Shown: positions 57,868 through 64,000 of the stretch, piece after piece | Layout of the letters: each line of letters opens with the position of its first letter | How positions within the stretch are numbered: position 1 is the stretch's first letter | Assembly (NCBI RefSeq): GCF_030418305.1 | Contig: NZ_JAUHPX010000005.1 | Span: 124,001 to 188,000, forward strand | Source: Demequina lignilytica | Lineage (GTDB): Bacteria > Actinomycetota > Actinomycetes > Actinomycetales > Demequinaceae | Length of the DNA: 64,000 nt | Reading direction: 5' to 3' | Notes under the pieces: generated by a model | Told to the model about the DNA's origin: nothing | The model's database searches: none | Seen by the model: the letters and a program-made list of their open reading frames with translations, nothing else | Made by a program: the position numbers and the translations under genes

Positions 57868-58173
57868 CTAGCCGACCTGGCCGGAGAAGATGTCGAGGGC
57901 CTCGTCACCGGCGAGGGTGACGATGGCGCGCTTGACGTCCTTGCGCTTGCCCAGGCCGAAGCGCGTGCGGCGCGTCTTGCCCTTGCGGTTGATCGTGTTG
58001 ACCGACGCGACCTTCACACCGAAGATCTGCTCGATCGCGATCTTGATCTCGGTCTTGTTCGAGCGCGGGTCCACCTCGAAGGTGTACTTGCCCTCGTCCA
58101 TCAGGCCGTAGGTCTTCTCGGAGACGATCGGGCGCACGATGATGTCGCGCGGGTCCTTGTTCAGAGCGGTCAC
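57868..58173 (-). CDS. rplW: 50S ribosomal protein L23
   Basis: A 101-residue L23 that lines the tunnel exit and docks trigger factor and SRP. It has [52 protein letters not shown]. It starts two bases after the rplD stop. The last residues [12 protein letters not shown] are a short actinobacterial-type ending. Confidence 0.97.
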   Translation of the reverse strand: MTALNKDPRDIIVRPIVSEKTYGLMDEGKYTFEVDPRSNKTEIKIAIEQIFGVKVASVNTINRKGKTRRTRFGLGKRKDVKRAIVTLAGDEALDIFSGQVG

Positions 58174-58174
58174 G

Positions 58175-58822
58175 TTACTTCTCCTCCGCCTCGGCCTCGG
58201 TCGCGACGGCCTTCACGGACTTGCCGGTGGCAGGGCCCGCGACGAACGCGTCGAACGCGCCCTTGAGGAAGACCGTGTCGTCGGCGACGAGCACGTCGTA
58301 GGTGTTGAGCTGGTCCACGAAGAGCACGTGGACGTCGGCCGCATTGCGCAGCGAGAGCGCCGTGAGCTCGTCGGAGCGCTCGATGACGACGAGCGCGGAG
58401 CGCCCGGCGGTCAGCGCGGCGAGAGCCTCGATGGCGGCCTTGGTCGACGGCGCGTCACCCTTCACGAGGGAGTCGGCGACGTGCACGCGGCCGGCGCGGG
58501 CGCGGTCGGAGAGCGCGCCACGAAGAGCGGCGGCCTTCATCTTCTTGGGGGTCCGCTGCGCGTAGTCACGCGGCTGCGGCCCGTGGACGGTGCCACCGCC
58601 GGCGAACTGCGGCGCACGGGTCGAGCCCTGACGGGCGCGGCCGGTGCCCTTCTGCTTGTAGGGCTTGCGGCCACCGCCGCGGACGTCGCCGCGGGTCTTG
58701 GTGGCGTGGGTGCCCTGACGAGCGGCGGCGAGCTGCGCGACCACGACCTGGTGGATCAGCGGCACGTTGGTGTCGACGTCGAAGATCTCCGCGGGGAGCA
58801 CGACATTCTTGGTGGGAGCCAT
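58175..58822 (-). CDS. rplD: 50S ribosomal protein L4
   Basis: A 215-residue L4. [47 protein letters not shown] includes the extended loop that reaches the exit tunnel. In other bacteria L4 represses the S10 operon. The ATG at 58822 follows the customary [14 protein letters not shown] start; a GTG nine bases upstream (58831) overlaps the rplC stop (GTGA) and is an equally coupled alternative. Confidence 0.95.
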   Translation of the reverse strand: MAPTKNVVLPAEIFDVDTNVPLIHQVVVAQLAAARQGTHATKTRGDVRGGGRKPYKQKGTGRARQGSTRAPQFAGGGTVHGPQPRDYAQRTPKKMKAAALRGALSDRARAGRVHVADSLVKGDAPSTKAAIEALAALTAGRSALVVIERSDELTALSLRNAADVHVLFVDQLNTYDVLVADDTVFLKGAFDAFVAGPATGKSVKAVATEAEAEEK

Positions 58823-58827
58823 GCGGA

Positions 58828-59490
58828 TCACGCACCCTTCACAGCGGAGCGGATGAGAACGACGCCGCCCTTGTTGCCGGGAACGGCGCCCTTGACGAGC
58901 ACCAGACCCTTCTCGACGTCCACCGAGTGGACGAGGAGGTTCTGGACGGTCTTGCGGGCGTTGCCCATGCGGCCGGCCATCTTGAGGCCGCGGAAGACGC
59001 GCGAAGGCGTCGACGCGCCACCGATGGAGCCCGGCTTGCGGTGGTTGCGGTGCGCACCGTGCGAGGCGCCGACACCCTTGAAGCCGTGGCGCTTCATGAC
59101 ACCGGCGGTGCCCTTGCCCTTGGTGGTGCCGGTCACGTCGACGAGCTGGCCGGCCTCGAACACCTCGGCGGTGATCTCCTGGCCGAGCGCGTACTCGGAC
59201 GCGTTCGCGGTGCGGACCTCGGCGACGTGGCGGCGCGGCGTGACGCCGGCGGCCTCGAAGTGGCCCTTGAGCGGGTTGGTGACGCGGCGCGGGTCGACGG
59301 TGCCGAACGCGAGCTGGATGGCCTCGTAGCCGTCCTTGTCTGCGTTGCGCACCTGGGTCACGACGTTGGTGTCGACCTGGAGGACGGTGACGGGGACGAT
59401 GCGTCCCTCGGCGTCCCAGACCTGCGTCATGCCCAGCTTCGTACCGAGCAGCGCGGAGACCGCGCGCTGGGCATTGGAAGTCGTAGTCAT
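58828..59490 (-). CDS. rplC: 50S ribosomal protein L3
   Basis: A 220-residue L3, starting with an extra [14 protein letters not shown] before [24 protein letters not shown]. The inner loop [17 protein letters not shown] segment reaches the peptidyl transferase centre. It contains the only copy of the dispersed 10-mer in the S10/spc genes (59394), read as Arg-Ile-Val. It starts 32 bases after rpsJ. Confidence 0.97.
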   Translation of the reverse strand: MTTTSNAQRAVSALLGTKLGMTQVWDAEGRIVPVTVLQVDTNVVTQVRNADKDGYEAIQLAFGTVDPRRVTNPLKGHFEAAGVTPRRHVAEVRTANASEYALGQEITAEVFEAGQLVDVTGTTKGKGTAGVMKRHGFKGVGASHGAHRNHRKPGSIGGASTPSRVFRGLKMAGRMGNARKTVQNLLVHSVDVEKGLVLVKGAVPGNKGGVVLIRSAVKGA

Positions 59491-59522
59491 GGTGATTCAG
59501 TCCTTATGGGCTTGAGCGGTGC

Positions 59523-59831
59523 TTAGAGCTTGATCTCGATGTTGACGTCCGCGGGGAGGTCGAGACGCATGAGCGAGTCGACGGCCTTGGGCGTCGGGTC
59601 CACGATGTCGATGAGGCGCTTGTGGGTGCGCATCTCGAAGTGCTCGCGGGAGTCCTTGTACTTGTGGGGAGAACGGATCACACAGAACACGTTCTTCTCG
59701 GTCGGCAGCGGGACGGGGCCCACCACGGACGCGCCAGCACGCGTGACCGTCTCGACGATCTTGCGGGCCGAGGAGTCGATGACCTCGTGGTCATAGCTCT
59801 TCAGCCGGATGCGGATCTTCTGTCCCGCCAT
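59523..59831 (-). CDS. rpsJ: 30S ribosomal protein S10 (NusE)
   Basis: A 102-residue S10, first gene of the S10 operon and also the antitermination factor NusE. It starts [34 protein letters not shown], with [23 protein letters not shown]. The ATG is preceded by GCAGAACCACGCC, a weak ribosome site. A promoter at 59983-60011 gives a leader of about 145 bases. Confidence 0.98.
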   Translation of the reverse strand: MAGQKIRIRLKSYDHEVIDSSARKIVETVTRAGASVVGPVPLPTEKNVFCVIRSPHKYKDSREHFEMRTHKRLIDIVDPTPKAVDSLMRLDLPADVNIEIKL

Positions 59832-59874
59832 GGCGTGGTTCTGCCTTTTCTCTCGTACAACTATGGTCATCACC

Positions 59875-59894
59875 CCGACCCCCGCGCTCGGGCG
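59875..59894 (-). repeat. 20-bp element shared with the rplM promoter region
   Basis: Identical to 41532-41551. Here it lies inside the S10 operon leader, 44 bases before rpsJ, and can fold a CCCG-AGCG-CGGG mini-hairpin in the transcript. Confidence 0.75.
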
Positions 59895-59982
59895 TGTCGC
59901 ACATCCAGGACGCGCGTCCGCCACCCGATTCCTCGGTGATCCGTGGGTGAAGGTGTGGCTGCCCGCAATAGGCAACCTGAAC

Positions 59983-60011
59983 ATTGTGCCAGATCGGGGG
60001 TTCCCGTGCAA
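59983..60011 (-). promoter_or_regulatory. Promoter of the S10 operon
   Basis: On the minus strand TTGCAC (60006-60011) and CACAAT (59983-59988) are separated by exactly 17 bases, just past the HupE gene stop. Predicted start near 59976, leader about 145 bases. Confidence 0.75.
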
Positions 60012-60040
60012 CACGGTCACCCCCGACCGGCCATACGCCC

Positions 60041-61414
60041 TCAGCGGGCGACGACGGTCTCGGCCGTGGGTCTCGAAGCCTCACGGACCGGCGACGACGA
60101 TTGTCTCACGCGGGGGCCCACCGAGACCACGGCGAGGGTCGCCAGGGCGACGGCGTAGGCCTGCCAGGGGTGGGCGATGATCGCGTCGAACGCCGCTCCC
60201 AGCACGGAGGCCTCCCCGCGCACCACGCCGACCAGCCACGCGGCGCCCGCGACGGCGCCGGCCGCCGCCGCGGCCCACCGGAGCCCCGCGAACCAGCGGC
60301 TGCGCGCGGCCCACACGAGCGCGGGCAGGAGCGCGGCGACCACCACCAGCTGAGCCAGCTCGACGCCGACGTTGAAGCCGACGATCGCGGCGACCAACCG
60401 GCCCAACGGAAGGTCGAGCGCGACCAGGGTGGTGGCGAACGCGGTGCCGTGGACGATCCCGAACAGACCGGCGGTCCACGCCTCGCCGCGGCGGAGTGCG
60501 GGCACCATGGCGTGCGCCGCGGCGGCCACCACCGACAGGGCGACCAGCGATTCGGTGACGACGGTCGGCAGGCTGATCAGCCCGAGCGACACGAGCGCGA
60601 GCGAGATCGTGTGGCCGGCCGTGAAGCTGGTCACCAGCGTCGCCGCTCGCCGGGCGGCCGCACCGGCCGTCTCCCGCAGGGTGCCCTGACGCGGGACCCA
60701 CCGGCGCCCGACCGCGACGAGCGGTGCCGGGAGCAGGAGCAGGACGAGGAAGAGCACATGGTCGGGGCCGGCGGCGATGTGCGAGGCGCCGAGCCTCACG
60801 GTGGCCCACAGACCCTCGGCCCAGCCGCCGTCGTCGCGGGAGACCTGCGCCGTGGTGTGCTCCCAGTCGAGCACCGTGACCAGCTCCGGCTCCTCGTCGG
60901 TGAGGGTGCCGCCCTCCCAGTCGGAGACCAGCGACACGTACACCTCGTGGGTGGCGAGGGTGTCGATCAGCACCCCGTACTCGATCGCGACGTCGCCGTC
61001 GACGGATCCGTCCGCCGCGGTGGCGATCACCACGATGTCGGCCGTCGGGAGATCGTTCACGGTGGTCTCCGCGACCGCGGACACGGACAGGTCGAGCGCG
61101 CCGTCCGCGTCGGCCACCTCGAGCCGGTCGAGGACATAGGCGGCGAGCTCGTCGGCGCGCGCCTCGACGTCGGCGCCGTCGACGTCGAGGTCCGAGGAGG
61201 TCGCCGCGTTGTACTGGCGCACGGGCACCTGGAGCTCGAGCTCGACGCTGCCCTCGTCGATGCTGACGAGCACCGCCGTGGTCTCGGCGGGGTGAGCCTC
61301 GGCCGCGCCGGCGCCCAGGCCCACCACCGCGGCGGCCGCGAGCACCAGCGCAGCCAGGCCGCGCATCGTCCCCCGGAGGGGACGATGCGCGGCACCGGTG
61401 GTCGACGCCGTCAC
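60041..61414 (-). CDS. HupE/UreJ-like membrane protein with N-terminal exported domain
   Basis: A 457-residue protein. A signal peptide (hydrophobic [22 protein letters not shown]) leads an exported domain of about 170 residues, then at least six helices with [29 protein letters not shown] and [10 protein letters not shown], the His-rich signatures of the HupE/UreJ_2 family linked to nickel or cobalt uptake in some members. The GTG at 61414 overlaps the DUF3500 stop (GTGA); an ATG at 61366 is an alternative. A perfect 13-base hairpin (61361-61390) spans the codons between. Metal transport is inference. Confidence 0.8.
   Translation of the reverse strand: MTASTTGAAHRPLRGTMRGLAALVLAAAAVVGLGAGAAEAHPAETTAVLVSIDEGSVELELQVPVRQYNAATSSDLDVDGADVEARADELAAYVLDRLEVADADGALDLSVSAVAETTVNDLPTADIVVIATAADGSVDGDVAIEYGVLIDTLATHEVYVSLVSDWEGGTLTDEEPELVTVLDWEHTTAQVSRDDGGWAEGLWATVRLGASHIAAGPDHVLFLVLLLLPAPLVAVGRRWVPRQGTLRETAGAAARRAATLVTSFTAGHTISLALVSLGLISLPTVVTESLVALSVVAAAAHAMVPALRRGEAWTAGLFGIVHGTAFATTLVALDLPLGRLVAAIVGFNVGVELAQLVVVAALLPALVWAARSRWFAGLRWAAAAAGAVAGAAWLVGVVRGEASVLGAAFDAIIAHPWQAYAVALATLAVVSVGPRVRQSSSPVREASRPTAETVVAR
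61361..61390 (-). repeat. Perfect inverted pair of the dispersed 10-mer
   Basis: GCGCATCGTCCCC (61361-61373) and GGGGACGATGCGC (61378-61390) are exact complements around a CGGA loop. The hairpin lies at the junction between the DUF3500 and HupE-like genes and could mask the alternative ATG at 61366 or act as a partial terminator. Confidence 0.75.
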
Positions 61415-62715
61415 GACGCGTACTGCGACGCGTCGCCGTAGTCGTACAGCTTGTCGCGGTAGACCGAGTGGATGTGGAGGGCGTCGTAGACGATGCCGTT
61501 CTCCATGTCGAACTCGATCCACACCTGAGGCCCGGAGAGGCGGAGGTACGTGGAGCCGTCGTCGGTGTCGAGGGCGCCCGACCACGAGAGGTACGTCTCG
61601 CCGTACTGCGACACGTAGGTGTCGATGATCTCCTGCGCCTCGTCCTCGTCGAGGACGCCGACGTACTCGGTGATCAGCGCGGTGACGAGCTCCTGCTGCT
61701 CCTCCGTCAGGTCGGAGACCAGGATGCCCTCGTCATCGGGGTAGTCACCCGAGTCCTCACCGGGGCCCATGACCACCGCGTTGTAGACCATGGACAGCTC
61801 GGCCGCCGCGGCCTGGTCGTCCGTGAGCGACGCCATGAGCGCCTGTGCCGCCGCCTTCTTCTCACCGAGCGGCTCGGAGCTCTCGCCGTCGGTCGTGGTC
61901 CACGACTGGGGCTCGATGCCCGCGAAGTACGGCGCGATGGTCACGGTGTCGCCGGAGTACGCCGCCATGAGCGCGAGGTGATGGCCGCCGAACTGGATCT
62001 CGAAGGTCGAGTCGGCGGAGACGTCGCCGTAGAAGGCGATGAAGTAGAGGTCCGAGCCGTACTCGAGGCCGCCACCCATGTCGCCCGGGGCGGTCGCGAC
62101 GTCGCCGGTCGGCATCGCGCCGTCGGTCGGGACGTCGGTCGGGGCGGTGCCGTCGCCCATGTCCGGCGGCGTGCCGCCGTCCCCCGGCCCGCCCGCCGCG
62201 GCGGCGCCGCTCGAGCTCGAGTTCAGCGCGTCGTCGGAGTCCTCGCCGTACCGGTAGGAGGTCTCGACGTTGCCCGCGAGCACGTCGTCGGCCGTCATCA
62301 CCTCCTGCACCTCCTCGTAGCCCTCGTCCGAGAGCATCGCCTGGAGCAGGACGTCGAGCGCGGCGAGCTGCTCGTCGGTCATGTCGCCGCGCGCGAGACC
62401 GGGCCGGTCCACCTGCCCGTTGGGCAGGTTCGACCAGTTGGCCTTGTCCTCGAGGTCGTCGTAGGAGAGCTGCACGAGCGCGAGCTGGTCCTCGTCGAGC
62501 GTCGCGAGGAAGGCCTCGGCCGCGGCGACCACCTCGGCGGTGTTGGAGTCCTCGGAGGCCGCGGTCACCGCGGTCGAGGAGGTGGAGGCCGTCGACGTCG
62601 TCGACTCGGTGGTCGACGAGTCATCGGTGGCGCTGCAGGCGGCCAGGGTCGTCGCGAGCCCGACGGCGACGCCCAGGGCGAGCGCGCGCCGCACGGCGGG
62701 ACGGATGGTGATCAT
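61411..62715 (-). CDS. DUF3500 family lipoprotein
   Basis: A 434-residue exported lipoprotein. The lipobox is LAAC (Cys near residue 27), followed by a Ser/Thr-rich linker. The DUF3500 domain includes LYFIAFYGDVSADSTFEIQFGGHH, LALMAAYSGDTVTIAPYFAGIEP and the C-terminal SWSGALDTDDGSTYLRLSGPQVWIEF. A Gly/Pro/Asp-rich insert near 170-215 is probably disordered. The protein is very acidic (many Asp-Glu clusters), suiting cation binding. It starts the HupE operon and likely hands a ligand to, or modifies, the exported domain of its partner. DUF3500 has no established function. Confidence 0.82.
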   Translation of the reverse strand: MITIRPAVRRALALGVAVGLATTLAACSATDDSSTTESTTSTASTSSTAVTAASEDSNTAEVVAAAEAFLATLDEDQLALVQLSYDDLEDKANWSNLPNGQVDRPGLARGDMTDEQLAALDVLLQAMLSDEGYEEVQEVMTADDVLAGNVETSYRYGEDSDDALNSSSSGAAAAGGPGDGGTPPDMGDGTAPTDVPTDGAMPTGDVATAPGDMGGGLEYGSDLYFIAFYGDVSADSTFEIQFGGHHLALMAAYSGDTVTIAPYFAGIEPQSWTTTDGESSEPLGEKKAAAQALMASLTDDQAAAAELSMVYNAVVMGPGEDSGDYPDDEGILVSDLTEEQQELVTALITEYVGVLDEDEAQEIIDTYVSQYGETYLSWSGALDTDDGSTYLRLSGPQVWIEFDMENGIVYDALHIHSVYRDKLYDYGDASQYAS

Positions 62716-62915
62716 GGGAGGAGTGCCTCTCGGTCGGGGACGGTGCACCCCGAAGGTAGAGGGCCGACCCTGGCAGGATGCTGGGAGCCTGCCGCGAGAT
62801 GCCGGGCACTCGACGGGATCCGCCTGCGGTGGCGCACCGACCGCCGGGGTAGGGTGCCCAGGAGCGGGAGCCGCATGCCGGCCCTGCCGACAGCCGCCGA
62901 CCGATCGGACCCGAC

Positions 62916-63470
62916 ATGACCCTCTCCCCCGCCGTCGATCCCGGCCCCCGCGTGTCCGCCGACGCCTGGCGCGCGTGGGCGCGTCCCGCCCTGACGATCG
63001 CGGCCGTCGCCGTGCCCGCCGGCGCGCTCGCGCTGCTGCATCCGGCCGCGTCGCTGATCGTCCTGGTGCCGGCGGCGGCGGTGGCCTGGCGGCTCCACGG
63101 CTCGGGCATGGAGCCCTGGCGGCCTCACCGTCCCGACCGGTTCCCGAACACGGCCACCGACCCGAGCCTGCGGGCGTACGCCCGGGACCTGCGCTGGCGC
63201 TGGGAGCACGGCATGGAGCTGGCGGGCCTGGCCGAGGTGGGTACGGACGGCTCCTACCGCGGTCCCGTCCTCACCTCCGTCGCGCAGCGCGACGGCGCCG
63301 TGATCGCCGCCTGCCGCGTCGACGACGAGGCCGCCGTCGCCGCGATGGCCGCGCATCGCGACGTGCTCGCCGCGGGCCTGGAGGCGGAGTCGGTGGCCGT
63401 CGATCAGACGGGACCGGGCTCCGTGGAGCTCACGATCGGGCTGCGGGAGGCCGGCGAGGGCTGGACCTGA
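62916..63470 (+). CDS. Small two-helix membrane protein, unknown
   Basis: A 184-residue protein with two adjacent hydrophobic stretches (about 25-45 and 46-62) forming a hairpin near the N-terminus, then a soluble domain of about 115 residues with FPNTATDPSLRAYARDLRWRWEHG and an alternating strand-helix pattern. No family is recognised. There is no ribosome site or convincing -10 box at the ATG, so the start is tentative. It runs opposite the DUF3500 gene. Confidence 0.6.
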   Translation: MTLSPAVDPGPRVSADAWRAWARPALTIAAVAVPAGALALLHPAASLIVLVPAAAVAWRLHGSGMEPWRPHRPDRFPNTATDPSLRAYARDLRWRWEHGMELAGLAEVGTDGSYRGPVLTSVAQRDGAVIAACRVDDEAAVAAMAAHRDVLAAGLEAESVAVDQTGPGSVELTIGLREAGEGWT

Positions 63471-63480
63471 GCCCCGCGCG

Positions 63481-64000
63481 TCAGTCGCGCCCGCCGCGCT
63501 CCCACCAGCGCTGAAGCGCCTCGCGGTCGACGGTCCCGTCCACCGGGAAGGCCTCCGCGAGGCCCACGGCGTCGAGGACACGGGCCGCGGCGGCCTGCTG
63601 CGAGGCGTCGATCCGCTTCATCCACGCACGCGGGTCCTTGCCCGCGTGCGCGTTCGCACCCTTGGCGTGCGACATCTTCGACGGCTTCTCCAGGTTGGTC
63701 AGGCGCGCCGGGTCGATCCCGAGCCACCGCGCGCCGCGATCCAGCTCGGACCGGTCCTCGACGGCGGCGTCGTAGGAGACGAGCGCGGAGCGGGCGCCGC
63801 CGTAGGTGCGCGCGGCCGTCAGGTTCTCGATCGCCCAGCGCGTGATGAGCGCGGTGGCGTCGTCCCCGCTCGCGAGCTCCCGCAGCGGACGGTCGCCCAG
63901 CAGCCCGTCCACCAGCTCCGGCTGCGCCATCATGTAGTGCATCCGCTCGGGGACCCAGCCGAGCACGCTCTGGCTGCTGAGCGTGGCCAGCGGATGACGG
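63481..64000 (-). CDS. Sulfotransferase-like protein, 3' part
   Basis: The final about 172 residues of a gene that continues past the right edge; an internal GTG at 63966 is probably not the start because reading stays open upstream (RHPLATLSSQS). RxPLA...S resembles the 3'-phosphate-binding motif of PAPS sulfotransferases, and SALVSYDAAVEDRSELDRGARWLGID resembles their YEDL...FLG segment. The P-loop would lie outside the window, so the call is provisional. It ends ten bases from the convergent membrane protein gene. Confidence 0.5.
   Translation of the reverse strand, partial: RHPLATLSSQSVLGWVPERMHYMMAQPELVDGLLGDRPLRELASGDDATALITRWAIENLTAARTYGGARSALVSYDAAVEDRSELDRGARWLGIDPARLTNLEKPSKMSHAKGANAHAGKDPRAWMKRIDASQQAAAARVLDAVGLAEAFPVDGTVDREALQRWWERGGRD

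Overview
This window is chromosomal DNA of a high-GC Gram-positive bacterium, an actinobacterium most like the Micrococcales (Cellulomonas/Demequina-type). The evidence is a WhiB3/WhiD-type regulator, the paired IMP dehydrogenases GuaB and GuaB3, zinc-ribbon forms of S14 and L36, ribosomal proteins with Ala/Lys/Glu-rich tails, heavy use of GTG starts with GTGA/ATGA stop-start overlaps, and many apparently leaderless genes whose -10 box lies 6-7 bases before the start codon. Genus and species cannot be fixed from what is visible. I see no phage, insertion sequence, CRISPR array, tRNA or rRNA.

Layout. 1-4,087 (minus): 5' part of guaA, a DUF3817 protein, SURF1 and two membrane diguanylate cyclases. 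4,290-10,190 (plus): pta-ackA followed by phosphoketolase (xfp), a compact acetyl-phosphate module that converts sugar phosphates to acetate and ATP. 10,408-16,622: an MDR oxidoreductase, small proteins, a glutamine amidotransferase, an ABC-F ATPase and a malate/lactate dehydrogenase-like gene overlapping an ACT-domain gene. 16,680-25,485: two tandem paralogous zinc alcohol dehydrogenases, guaB3, an exonuclease, glutamate dehydrogenase, a TSUP permease, guaB and whiB3. 25,546-40,412: a housekeeping block with groES (perfect CIRCE operator, no groEL beside it), a THUMP-like methyltransferase, a LysE exporter, a GH3 lipoprotein, the t6A genes tsaD/tsaB/tsaE with rimI, alr, acpS, glmS, coaA, a methyltransferase, a DedA protein and glmM; it supplies peptidoglycan precursors, tRNA t6A, CoA and ACP activation.

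40,423-59,831 (minus) is the ribosomal protein supercluster: rplM-rpsI, truA, the alpha operon (rplQ, rpoA, rpsK, rpsM, rpmJ, infA), then map-adk-secY, the spc genes and the S10 operon. Three paralogous LRV/HEAT-like repeat proteins of unknown function sit between infA and map, normally neighbours. L15 carries an 80-residue histone-like Lys/Ala/Pro N-terminal extension with its own perfect Shine-Dalgarno sequence. Upstream of the S10 operon lie a HupE/UreJ-like membrane protein and a DUF3500 lipoprotein that overlap and look like one operon; a small membrane protein and a truncated sulfotransferase-like gene end the window.

The most unusual signal is a dispersed word. The 10-mer GGACGATGCG or its complement occurs at least 23 times, about equally on both strands, in genes and intergenic DNA, and in three places as inverted pairs that form hairpins. 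It is nearly absent from the ribosomal protein genes. This is how a DNA-uptake-type signal or another genome-wide recognition word behaves. A second family of about 17-19 bp (GAGGACTCAGTGTCCCG type) is clustered in two intergenic regions.
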